Below are positions 15,304-23,063 of a DNA stretch of 64,000 nt, piece by piece. The stretch's first letter is position 1. Each line of letters begins with the position of its first letter. Both the position numbers and the translations under genes were made by a program. The notes under the pieces were generated by a model, which saw only the letters and a list, made by a program, of their open reading frames with translations, was not told the DNA's origin and did not search any database. Source of the DNA: Asaia sp003994335 (GTDB taxonomy: Bacteria > Pseudomonadota > Alphaproteobacteria > Acetobacterales > Acetobacteraceae). The DNA lies in assembly GCF_037151175.1 (NCBI RefSeq), contig NZ_JBBCOR010000004.1, positions 62,001 to 126,000 of the forward strand, read 5' to 3'.

Positions 15304-16367
15304 CAAGCGCGATGCGCGTGTGGAAGCCGCGTCTCCTGATCGATGGCGAGCGGCAGGACGGGGTCGAGGTATGCAGTTTTCATATTGAATGCACCCGGTA
15401 TGAGCGCTGTGACACCGCACGTATCAGGGTGTCAGTACGAGATAAGCCGACGATATACGCGTTTTTCGAAAGTCGGAGCGGTTTAAATCGTCCAGAAATC
15501 TGCCTGCAGATGGCCCATGATGCAAGTGGCGGTACCAACTGGCAAACGGTGTTCCATGGTGTGCTGGATGCGGTAGGACAGGCAGATGGATCGTCTCTTT
15601 TGGAGTTGGAATGCCGGGATTACATGGCGTCCCTGCTCGATACGCGTATCGCCTCGTCGTGGGCTAATCAGACGGCGCTGGATATTGTTCGGGAAGCGGT
15701 AATCTCGGCAGGCCTTGGCTTTGAGAGTGATCCGTCCATTACCAATGTCGGGCCATATTGCGGTCAATTCTGGCAGTTGGAGCATCGGCGTCTGGCCTCG
15801 ACCACGCAGAACCGATATCAGACCGCTTTTGATCTCGCGTACTCCCTCGCGCGGGATCACGGGTTCGAATGTCATGCGCAGGGGAAAACTGTGAAATTGC
15901 ACCGCCCCTACGCCGCAGGCGAGGGCGGCATGCGCGTATTTTCGCCTGCCGGAGTGACGATACGGTCCTTTCGGCGGGACTTGGGGCTCACGGGCGATGT
16001 TGTTGTGGGCGTGTATTCCTGGGATTCACGCCAGCGGGCGAGAAGCGCGATCTATTATGACGGTGAGCGGTATTCGACCGACGCGCCGCGCTCCGGTGCC
16101 GCACTCTATACTTTTCGTGCCCCCGGTCAGCGTATGGACGATATCAGGCGACTGGCACGCGGCAAATATGCACGTATCGTTTCGCATGCTCTCGAAGCGC
16201 GCGTGACGCTTCCAGCCATAGCGGGTCTGGGGCCGCGTCATTTCATGACGCTGCGTGAGGGGCCTTTTGCCCAGCCACTGACACTCGCGATAGATTCCGT
16301 TGTGCATCTTTGTGATCCCGTAATGGGGTATCGACAGGAGGTAGTGTTGCGGGACCGCGTATTCTGA
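15300..16367 (+). CDS. Baseplate hub / late control gene D-like protein
   Basis: 355-residue baseplate hub protein of the P2 gpD/T4 gp27 type. RPEICLQMAHD and TVFHGVLDAVGQADGSSLLE form the first barrel domain. ALDIVREAVISAGLGFESDP and YQTAFDLAYSLARDHGFECH form the second domain, including the typical AxxLAxxxGFxxxxxGK pattern. The last domain ends with YRQEVVLRDRVF. It would form the trimeric hub holding the spike. Starts by overlapping gpX. Confidence 0.88.
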   Translation: MTSAMRVWKPRLLIDGERQDGVEVCSFHIECTRYERCDTARIRVSVRDKPTIYAFFESRSGLNRPEICLQMAHDASGGTNWQTVFHGVLDAVGQADGSSLLELECRDYMASLLDTRIASSWANQTALDIVREAVISAGLGFESDPSITNVGPYCGQFWQLEHRRLASTTQNRYQTAFDLAYSLARDHGFECHAQGKTVKLHRPYAAGEGGMRVFSPAGVTIRSFRRDLGLTGDVVVGVYSWDSRQRARSAIYYDGERYSTDAPRSGAALYTFRAPGQRMDDIRRLARGKYARIVSHALEARVTLPAIAGLGPRHFMTLREGPFAQPLTLAIDSVVHLCDPVMGYRQEVVLRDRVF

Positions 16368-16378
16368 GAGGAAGAGGA

Positions 16379-17029
16379 ATGCAGGGATCTCAGTGGGCAG
16401 CCGCCCACCAACTGCGCATGGCCCATGCAGTTCATGGCATTATCTCCGCCGTCGATCCTGCTAATCATGCTGTCAAGGTACGGGTGCAGCCCGATGATAT
16501 TGAGACAGGCTGGTTGCCCGATGCGGCGATGACGCAGGTGGGGGATTTGCGTCTCAGCTGCCCCACGGCGCCTGGCGCCCATGTGCTCTTGATGCCGGTC
16601 GAGGGGGATGGGGAAAATTATGTCATTGTCTCGGTGCTTTTCGATGTCGTTGCGGGACCGGCTATTTCACCCCACACGGGCAAATGTGCCCAGCCTGGAG
16701 AATTGCTCATCCGCGCAGGATGCGGCGTTCCCTCACGCCCGGGAGGGCGGGTAGATGAGAAGGCTGGCTGGTTTCATCTTGGTCGTGACGGGGTTTTCTT
16801 TGGCGCCGGTTCCATGCAATGCGCGCTGACAGACACGGGTATCGTCCTGCGTGTCGGGTCGATGAAGATGAGGCTCGATTCCACCGGGCTCTCTTTTTCG
16901 GGTGGCGATGTCTCCGTTTCCGGAGGAGGAATTTCCGTTTCCGGTGGCGATGTGAAGACCGATCTACATAGCCTCGGCGGTCATGTTCATCCCTACGCAA
17001 ATGGCATGACCGGAAAGGCGGTCGGATGA
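16379..17029 (+). CDS. Baseplate assembly protein V (cell-puncturing spike)
   Basis: 216 residues. The N-terminal OB-fold includes HGIISAVDPANHAVKVRVQP, DIETGWLPDAAM and CPTAPGAHVLLMPVEGDGEN. The C-terminal beta-helix contains three near-repeats SFSGGDVSVSGGGISVSGGD and ends with GGHVHPYANG, where HVH matches the HxH iron-binding tip of P2-type spikes. This is the trimeric needle that pierces the outer membrane. Ends in a 4-bp overlap with gpW. Confidence 0.9.
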   Translation: MQGSQWAAAHQLRMAHAVHGIISAVDPANHAVKVRVQPDDIETGWLPDAAMTQVGDLRLSCPTAPGAHVLLMPVEGDGENYVIVSVLFDVVAGPAISPHTGKCAQPGELLIRAGCGVPSRPGGRVDEKAGWFHLGRDGVFFGAGSMQCALTDTGIVLRVGSMKMRLDSTGLSFSGGDVSVSGGGISVSGGDVKTDLHSLGGHVHPYANGMTGKAVG

Positions 17030-17400
17030 TGGGGCTCTCTCATTATTTCGGAGAGGATCTGTCTCTGGATCAGGGGGGAGCACTGAACACGGTTGCCGGA
17101 AGTCTCTCTACCCGGCAGAATATCTTGCGTCGCCTGTGCACCAATCCCGGCGCTTATCTCTGGCATATCGACTATGGTGCGGGTCTGCCTTCTCGTGTGG
17201 GGCAACCTGTACGCGAGGATGCCACCAAGGGGCTGATCGCGAGGCAACTCGCCCTCGAGGCGGGTATCGACCAGAAAAGCCCCATCAGCGTGACGCTGGT
17301 TCCGTCAGGAATGAGCACGTATGCCTGCACGATCGCCTATAGCGAGCAAGGCGAGGATACAGAGCAGGTATTTACTTTCAATCAGGACGGCACGATCTGA
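17026..17400 (+). CDS. Baseplate wedge protein W (gp25-like)
   Basis: 124 residues matching the gpW/gp25 lysozyme-like wedge family. GGALNTVAGSLSTRQNILRR is followed by LCTNPGAYLWHIDYGAGLPS, the most conserved part, where R-L-T-P-G-x-x-x-W-x-x-x-Y-G-x-G is usual. ISVTLVPSGMSTYACTIAYS closes the sheet. It nucleates sheath assembly at the baseplate and overlaps gpV. Confidence 0.88.
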   Translation: MMGLSHYFGEDLSLDQGGALNTVAGSLSTRQNILRRLCTNPGAYLWHIDYGAGLPSRVGQPVREDATKGLIARQLALEAGIDQKSPISVTLVPSGMSTYACTIAYSEQGEDTEQVFTFNQDGTI

Positions 17401-17433
17401 GCCCGATCTGGGCTTGGCCGACGAAGTATCGGA

Positions 17434-18582
17434 ATGCCCATGGCTTTTTCCTTGCGTTCTTTCTCGTCGCTCGTACAGACGGCGATCGCGACGACACAGG
17501 CGAGTTGCGCCGCAAAATTCACTCTTGATACCGGCTCGCCCGGCCGCGCCCTGATTGAGAGCGTGGCCGCAACCGGGCTGTGGTTTCAGTATCTTCTCAT
17601 GCAAGTGTTGTGTCGTACACGGCTTGCGACGTCAGTGGGCGTGGATTGCGACAGCTTCGTCGGTGATTTCGGTATGTCCCGTCTGCCGGGCGTGAAAGCC
17701 TTGGGCTCGGTTACGATGACCTGTTTCTCTTACGACGAGATATCGGCCGTCGTGCGTCCTGGTGTCACCGTGCGTACCGCTGCGGCGGTTACCTTTCAGG
17801 TCGTTAAAGATCCCACGCATGCGCGCTGGTCGGAGCAGACGCAAGGATATGTGCGTCCGGCAGGCGTGGCATCACTCGATTTGCCGGTTGAAGCCCTGCA
17901 GGAAGGCGTGCTGGGCAATGTGGCGGCGGGCGCCATTTCGCTCATGGGCACCTCGGTTGCCGGGATCGATATCGTGACCAACAAGGCGATGTTCATGAAC
18001 GGCGCGGATCAGGAGACGGATGCGCAGCTTCGCAAGCGCTTTCCGCTCTGGCTGGCGGCCAAGGCCAGTGCCTCTCGCTCTGCAGTCGAGAGTGCCATTG
18101 CGGAAACGCAGAGCAATCTGAGCTATGCCGTGTTCGAGGGGCAGATCGATGGAGGCCCGGGTCGACCTGGATATTTCACGGTCATCGTTGACGACGGGAG
18201 CGCTGAAACACCCGAACAGGTCCTGCGAAACGTTTATGCCAGCGTGGCGGCGACCAAGGCGCTCGGCATCGGCTTCGCTGTGCGGAGGCCAGAAGTCCTC
18301 ACAGTCACAGTCGGTCTCAAGGTTCAGATCGCTGCAGGCATCGATCGCGAGACCGCTGAAACGGCTTTGAAGCAGGCGATTGCGGCCGACATATCCGCAT
18401 CGGCGATTGGGGCCGGTTATCCAATCAGCCGTCTGGCGTATGTCGCTTATATCGCCGCCGGCGTCTCGGTTCTGTCCGTAACGGATAGCCTGCTCAATGG
18501 CGCACAGCGGGATATTGCGGCGCGAACAAGTCAGTCGCTTTTTCCAGGCACGATCTCCGTTCAGATCGTTCAGGAGGGGTAA
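17434..18582 (+). CDS. Baseplate protein J
   Basis: 382 residues of the P2 gpJ/Mu gp47 family, the large wedge subunit linking hub and fibres. Features: PGRALIESVAATGLWFQYLL near the N-terminus, DCDSFVGDFGMSRLPGVKAL, GVTVRTAAAVTFQVVKDPTH, GADQETDAQLRKRFPLWLAA (the characteristic G-x-D-x-E-x-D-x-x-x-R-R-R region) and SRLAYVAYIAAGVSVLSVTD. Start may be 17440 instead. The stop overlaps the next ATG (TAATG). Confidence 0.88.
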   Translation: MPMAFSLRSFSSLVQTAIATTQASCAAKFTLDTGSPGRALIESVAATGLWFQYLLMQVLCRTRLATSVGVDCDSFVGDFGMSRLPGVKALGSVTMTCFSYDEISAVVRPGVTVRTAAAVTFQVVKDPTHARWSEQTQGYVRPAGVASLDLPVEALQEGVLGNVAAGAISLMGTSVAGIDIVTNKAMFMNGADQETDAQLRKRFPLWLAAKASASRSAVESAIAETQSNLSYAVFEGQIDGGPGRPGYFTVIVDDGSAETPEQVLRNVYASVAATKALGIGFAVRRPEVLTVTVGLKVQIAAGIDRETAETALKQAIAADISASAIGAGYPISRLAYVAYIAAGVSVLSVTDSLLNGAQRDIAARTSQSLFPGTISVQIVQEG

Positions 18583-19817
18583 TGCCGAAATTTAACAGCT
18601 ACTTCCCGATCCCATCGGTGCAGGGGGCAGAGGTTCTCGTTATCGCGACACCGGATGGTGTCGAGACACTGAACGCGACCGCGAGTCAGATTGCAGGGGC
18701 CCCGGCCGATTCACCGCCGAGCGGCGAGTTCTTCGCCGAGGAAGGCGCGAAAGTGAGCCGCTATGGCGACCGTTTCTTTATCGGTGCGGCGTCGGATTAC
18801 CCAGCGCTCAACACGCGCGATGTGGCGCAGCAGGATTGGCTTTCGGCGCTGATGGCGACGACATCGATCGGCCCCTGGGCGCTCGAAAATGCGCAGGCAG
18901 CGTCTCTTTCCCGTTTTGGCAATAGTGCTTTTGTCGCAGGTTCGAGAACATCGGATGCCATGAATTCCAGGGACAAGCTTGGTCATGTGCCCAGCACGAT
19001 CGGTATCGCATCCTGGGGGGTGGCGGATGACACGACAAATCCGACACTTGCCACAGCCTATGCCTATTATGGCGAAGCATGGCGCATGCCCGGGGTAAAC
19101 TACCAGCCCAGTTTTGTCATGGAGCTCGAAGCGGTGAATCTGGGGGGGGCTGCAGCAGGAATGTCGACGCCGTACCACCCTAATTGCGGCGGCGGTACCT
19201 ACGCCATCCAGATCGGTGCGGGCGGCGGACAGACGGAGGGGACGGCGGATTGTGAAGCCGGGATCGTGTTCGTCAGCAATCCGGATTCATGGAAGACGGG
19301 TATCCTTTTCGGCAATACGGCGATTGCGGGCACCAATGGCGACGATCATGGATATGGCAACGCGATCTCCATGGCGCGCAACCAGGGTATCGAGTGGCGG
19401 ACACCGGAGACACGGGAATATGTCCAGGGTCTCGACGCGGGTGCCATGCTGTTTTCTACTGTGGAAAAGACAGCGAATGGGCAGCGTATTCAGTTTGCGG
19501 ATGACGGATTGCTCGTCACGAACATGACCGGTGATCTGCTGTTTTCAATCTCCCCCAATGCGAGACCAACCAACACCCTGAATATCCAGGCGGGAAGCGG
19601 ACTTGCGGCGGCGGGATTGTATGTTCAGCGGGGCGAAAACGGTTCAGCGAATCTCGGCCTTTATCCGGCCCCCGGTGGCGAGATCCAGATGTCATCGCCC
19701 GTGGCGAGCCCGGGTGCGGCCGTACCTGCAGAAGCGGCTGGCGGTTTTCTGCATCTCAATGTGAATGGCAAGGATTATCGCGTACCGCTCTTCACTGTTG
19801 AGCAAGTGGGGGGCTGA
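18582..19817 (+). CDS. Tail fibre / receptor-binding protein 1
   Basis: 411 residues. The N-terminal 45 residues (FNSYFPIPSVQGAEVLVIAT then ATASQIAG) look like the baseplate-attachment module often found in phage fibres ending with a T-A-x-Q-I motif. The middle and C-terminal parts are Gly/Asn/Ser-rich beta structure with a lectin-like stretch (MELEAVNLGGAAAGMSTPYH, HPNCGGGTYAIQIGAGGGQT). Probably binds the cell surface. It lies between gpJ and gpI, whereas P2-like phages put fibres after gpI. Confidence 0.72.
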   Translation: MPKFNSYFPIPSVQGAEVLVIATPDGVETLNATASQIAGAPADSPPSGEFFAEEGAKVSRYGDRFFIGAASDYPALNTRDVAQQDWLSALMATTSIGPWALENAQAASLSRFGNSAFVAGSRTSDAMNSRDKLGHVPSTIGIASWGVADDTTNPTLATAYAYYGEAWRMPGVNYQPSFVMELEAVNLGGAAAGMSTPYHPNCGGGTYAIQIGAGGGQTEGTADCEAGIVFVSNPDSWKTGILFGNTAIAGTNGDDHGYGNAISMARNQGIEWRTPETREYVQGLDAGAMLFSTVEKTANGQRIQFADDGLLVTNMTGDLLFSISPNARPTNTLNIQAGSGLAAAGLYVQRGENGSANLGLYPAPGGEIQMSSPVASPGAAVPAEAAGGFLHLNVNGKDYRVPLFTVEQVGG

Positions 19818-20476
19818 TGGCGGTTCTCAGAGATCCCGATCTATCTGGTCTGACGGCGACAGATCGCAAAACTCTTCTTGATACCGGGCTGGCTCCTGGT
19901 TCGGCGCGCGATTTTGCCCGGCGTCTCCGGCTTCTCCTCCCGCAGGGCTGGTTTCCTGCATATCGAGGGGACGAAGTTGAGGAGGCTCCCGTGTTGCAGG
20001 CGTTGCTGACGGGGTTTGGCGCCGTTCTCTCTGTTATCTGGCACTTGATCATCGACGTGAAGAGGCAGACGAGGCTCGGGACCACGCAGGGTGCCTTTCT
20101 CGAAATGGCTGCGGTCGATTTTTTCGGTCCTGGGGCAATGGCGCGGCTTGAGCAGGAAAAAGACGGCCATTACCGTCGTCGGCTCGTGACGTCGCTCGCG
20201 GCACCCTTGAACACACGCATGGCTGTTTCGGAATCGGTACGACGCCTATCGGGTGCAGCACCAAGGATCATCGAGTTGGGTAGTGCACAGGATTGTGGGG
20301 CCTGGTGCCATGGCGGTGGTTATGGAGCGTCGCGTAGCCGTTACGGGTCACGTAACGGTGGACAGTTCTGCCTCGAGGTCTTTCCGAAAATTCCTGTGGA
20401 TCAGCGCACAGTTCAGGCGGTGATACGCGTGACAAAGGCTTCAGGCGTGATTGCCTGGGTAAGGATGCTAGACTGA
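19817..20476 (+). CDS. Tail protein I-like / DUF2313 (YmfQ-like)
   Basis: 219 residues. RRLRLLLPQGWFPAYRGDEV at the N-terminus is the usual LLPxGxxW start of YmfQ/DUF2313 and gpI-type proteins. QGAFLEMAAVDFFG and RRRLVTSLAAPLNTRMAVSE follow, and it ends with GVIAWVRMLD. These proteins close the baseplate wedge and carry the fibre. Overlaps both neighbours by 1 nt. Confidence 0.75.
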   Translation: MAVLRDPDLSGLTATDRKTLLDTGLAPGSARDFARRLRLLLPQGWFPAYRGDEVEEAPVLQALLTGFGAVLSVIWHLIIDVKRQTRLGTTQGAFLEMAAVDFFGPGAMARLEQEKDGHYRRRLVTSLAAPLNTRMAVSESVRRLSGAAPRIIELGSAQDCGAWCHGGGYGASRSRYGSRNGGQFCLEVFPKIPVDQRTVQAVIRVTKASGVIAWVRMLD

Positions 20477-21732
20477 TGGATCGCCCTATAATCTACGCAG
20501 GCGCGGTGCCTTTCGATACGGATCTTCTGAGACTTGGTCGCTATGCAAAAGAAGGACTAGGACGTCTCGCCGAGATTGTGTTCGGGAGTGAAACAGTCCG
20601 GGCCTCCGGATTTTCTTGCCAGCTTTCCGATAAGGCTCTGTCGGTGACGCTCGGCCCAGGGACGATCATGGCGCCTGATCTCCTGGACCGCGCGCATATC
20701 GGTAGCTCATCTGCGGGGCTAGAAGCAGATAATGCCCTGATTCAGAGCCTTTTTTACAGCAATGAGGCGCAGGATTTGGCTATCCCGATGACCGGGGCGT
20801 CGGTGACGATCTATGCCCTGTGCAGGGAGGTGGACGATCTGAATGATGTTTTGCCGTTTTACAATGCTGACAACCCCGAGCAGACGATGGCTGGGCCCGA
20901 TAACCGGGGGAAAGCCCTGCCGACACGGCGCGCCGGACGAATTACGTTTTATGCTGGGACGAGTGCTCCGTCAGTGGAGGGGGGGCGTGCTGTCCCACTT
21001 TATGTGCTGTCGATACCAGAAGGGGCTGAGAACCTCAGCGCTGTAACTGCTCGGCAATGCGCTGCGTTTCAGAGTGCCATGACCGATCTGGCAACGATCG
21101 AGTTCGTGCAGCGGATCAGCCAGCCACAGGCTCTCTGCTCGACAAGCACACTTCTCACGGTGCCGAACTGGGCGCGCCAGGTCGAATTGCGTGTCATTGG
21201 CGGCGGTGGAGGGGGCGCGTCTACCTCCGTGCTGTCGCCGGAAGCTGGGTCTTTTTCCGGTGCGGGCGGAGGAGCCGGAGGCGATTGCTGGGGGGTCTAT
21301 GCGGTCGATGCGTCGCGCAACGCGCAGCTTTCAGCGACTGTCGGTGCTGGGGGTGACGCCGACAGGCGGGGTGAGCCGAGCTTTGTGACTTACGGAGGGC
21401 AACCGTTGCTCACAGCCGATGGCGGTGGGGCTGGCGTCTTTGGCACTGCTCAGAATTCCTATGGCGGGAGCGGTGGCGGTACGGGTGGAGGCACGCTCTG
21501 GAACCAGACGGGCAGTGCTGGCAGCGATGGTCAGAATGGTCCCTACGTTTTTGCGGGGAATGGTGGCGCGGGACCCTGGGGTGGGGGCGGCCGTGCCGGT
21601 TATCTTGGGGGAATGAACGCGACCCGATATGGCGCAGGCGGTGGGGGAGCCTATTCTACCCGCGTGGCGGGGCAGAGCGTTGCGGGGGGGAAAGGATATC
21701 AGGGGCTGATTCTGTATCGTTTTCTCCCCTGA
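20476..21732 (+). CDS. Glycine-rich tail fibre/adhesin protein 2
   Basis: 418 residues. The first 200 form a fibre-attachment region. From about 237 on the protein has polyglycine runs (VIGGGGGGAST, SGAGGGAGGDCWG, GGSGGGTGGGTL, GAGGGGAYSTRV) and ends GGKGYQGLILYRFLP. This is the architecture of polyglycine-helix phage adhesins, as in T4-like gp38 of the S16 type, and of glycine-rich fibre tips. It likely defines receptor specificity. It is the last gene of the island; its stop is 14 bp from the cytochrome gene. Confidence 0.75.
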   Translation: MDRPIIYAGAVPFDTDLLRLGRYAKEGLGRLAEIVFGSETVRASGFSCQLSDKALSVTLGPGTIMAPDLLDRAHIGSSSAGLEADNALIQSLFYSNEAQDLAIPMTGASVTIYALCREVDDLNDVLPFYNADNPEQTMAGPDNRGKALPTRRAGRITFYAGTSAPSVEGGRAVPLYVLSIPEGAENLSAVTARQCAAFQSAMTDLATIEFVQRISQPQALCSTSTLLTVPNWARQVELRVIGGGGGGASTSVLSPEAGSFSGAGGGAGGDCWGVYAVDASRNAQLSATVGAGGDADRRGEPSFVTYGGQPLLTADGGGAGVFGTAQNSYGGSGGGTGGGTLWNQTGSAGSDGQNGPYVFAGNGGAGPWGGGGRAGYLGGMNATRYGAGGGGAYSTRVAGQSVAGGKGYQGLILYRFLP

Positions 21733-21746
21733 GGGGGGGGCGACGC

Positions 21747-23063
21747 TTAATTGAGTGGATTGACCGTTTCCTGCCTGATCCATTCGGCATTATGCGCGCG
21801 GAAGCGACGCACGTCCTCCTCGGTCACGCTGGCCGCCGTGTTGCCCCAGCTCTGTCTGATGAACGTGACCAGATCGGCGATTTCCCGATCCGATAGGATC
21901 TTGTCAAAGCCGGGCATGGTGAGAGCGGAGGGAGCCTTATCCGTTGGTGGAACGGTTGCGCCGCGCAGAATGATGAGGATGAGCGAGCCGGGATCCTTGT
22001 CCATGATCACAGGGTTGCCGGCCAAGGGGGGGAAGGCCGGGGCATAGCCATGACCATCAGTCCGGTGACAGGCCGCGCAGCGATCGACGTAGGTGCGCGC
22101 TCCCGCACCGGGAAGCACGCCCTTGTGCAGGGTCTCGGCCACTGCCGGATCCGGGTGCCAGGCGGTCTCGTTTTTGGAGGCGGGAAGAGTCGCTTTGAGA
22201 TAGCGCGCGATGGCATGAAGGTCTGGCTCGCTCAAGTGCTGCGTGCCATGGGCGATAGCGTCACTCATGCCACCGAACGCTGAGCCGCGATCATTCCTTC
22301 CCGTTGCGAGAAAGGTCACGATGTCATTCTCGCTCCAACGACCAAGCCCTGTTCGATCGTCTTCCCTGAGATTGACCGGGGTCCAGCCATCCACAGCGGC
22401 ACCGCCTGAAAGATAGGCACTTCCCTGATCGCTCGAGAGCGCTTTTTCCTGCATGGTAAGGGCGCGTGGCGTATGACACGCGCCGCAATGGCCCGGGCCC
22501 TCCACCAGATAGGCGCCGCGGGCGATTTCCTCAGAGGCGAAACGCCGATGCGCGTTCGCCATGGCAGTCTTCGGCGTCGGAGCGAAGGCCCAGCGCCACA
22601 AGGTCATTGGCCAACGCATCGAGAGGGGCCAGGGAATTCCATTCTTTGGAGGGGCTTTGGCGAGGGGTGAGATACCCTCATGGAAATAGACCCATAGTGC
22701 ATGGATATCGGCGTCGCTCATACGCGCATAGGACGGGAAGGGCATGGCCGGGTAGAGCGGTTTGGCGTTTCGTCCAATTCCCTGACGCAACGCCCTGGTG
22801 AAATCGGCTTCGGAATAGCCGCCTATTCCGTAGCGTGAGTCGGGCGTGATGTTGGGCGCATAGAGTGTGCCAATTGGGAGTACGAAGGGATTTCCGCCGG
22901 CATAGGGAGCGGAGGCATCATGGGTGTGGCATGCCGCGCAGTCTGAGGCGGCTGCAAGATAGCGGCCTTTGTCGATGAGATCCTGCCTTGTGTCGGCGAA
23001 AGCGGGACGAGCCAGCGCCAGCAACGCAAGGAGAGCGAGGCCGGTGAGCTGATGCCGCTTCAC
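21747..23063 (-). CDS. Triheme cytochrome c subunit of membrane-bound FAD dehydrogenase
   Basis: 438 residues with an N-terminal signal peptide (MKRHQLTGLALLALLALARP, cleavage after FA) and three heme sites CAACH (42-46), CGACH (193-197), CAACH (329-333). It takes electrons from the GMC flavoprotein and passes them to ubiquinone in the inner membrane. The family is shared by gluconate, 2-ketogluconate and sorbitol dehydrogenases and by alcohol dehydrogenase subunit II. Gene order small-large-cytochrome fits gluconate or 2-ketogluconate dehydrogenase. Its start overlaps the stop of the repaired large-subunit gene by ATGA. Confidence 0.92.
   Translation of the reverse strand: MKRHQLTGLALLALLALARPAFADTRQDLIDKGRYLAAASDCAACHTHDASAPYAGGNPFVLPIGTLYAPNITPDSRYGIGGYSEADFTRALRQGIGRNAKPLYPAMPFPSYARMSDADIHALWVYFHEGISPLAKAPPKNGIPWPLSMRWPMTLWRWAFAPTPKTAMANAHRRFASEEIARGAYLVEGPGHCGACHTPRALTMQEKALSSDQGSAYLSGGAAVDGWTPVNLREDDRTGLGRWSENDIVTFLATGRNDRGSAFGGMSDAIAHGTQHLSEPDLHAIARYLKATLPASKNETAWHPDPAVAETLHKGVLPGAGARTYVDRCAACHRTDGHGYAPAFPPLAGNPVIMDKDPGSLILIILRGATVPPTDKAPSALTMPGFDKILSDREIADLVTFIRQSWGNTAASVTEEDVRRFRAHNAEWIRQETVNPLN

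Larger units (their letters stand above)
1502..21732 (+). mobile_element. Contractile-tail phage-derived island (defective prophage or GTA-like element)
   Basis: About 20 kb of co-directional packaging, head, tail, baseplate and fibre genes under one divergent Xre repressor. Order: early genes, TerS, TerL, portal, scaffold, capsid, three connector-like genes, sheath, tube, frameshift chaperone, tape-measure position, gpU, gpX, gpD, gpV, gpW, gpJ, fibre, gpI, fibre. No integrase, recombinase, transposase, replication protein, holin, endolysin or spanin is seen. On the left lies a host RND pump, and on the right a host cytochrome gene ends 14 bp after the last phage stop, leaving little room for a right-hand attachment site. 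The boundaries are inferred from gene content. No flanking direct repeat was recognised by eye. Confidence 0.8.

Noticed and set aside
21733..21746. Search for a right attachment site or direct repeat of the left boundary
   Set aside because: Only 14 bp separate the last phage stop from the cytochrome stop and no matching repeat was seen near 1284-1500.
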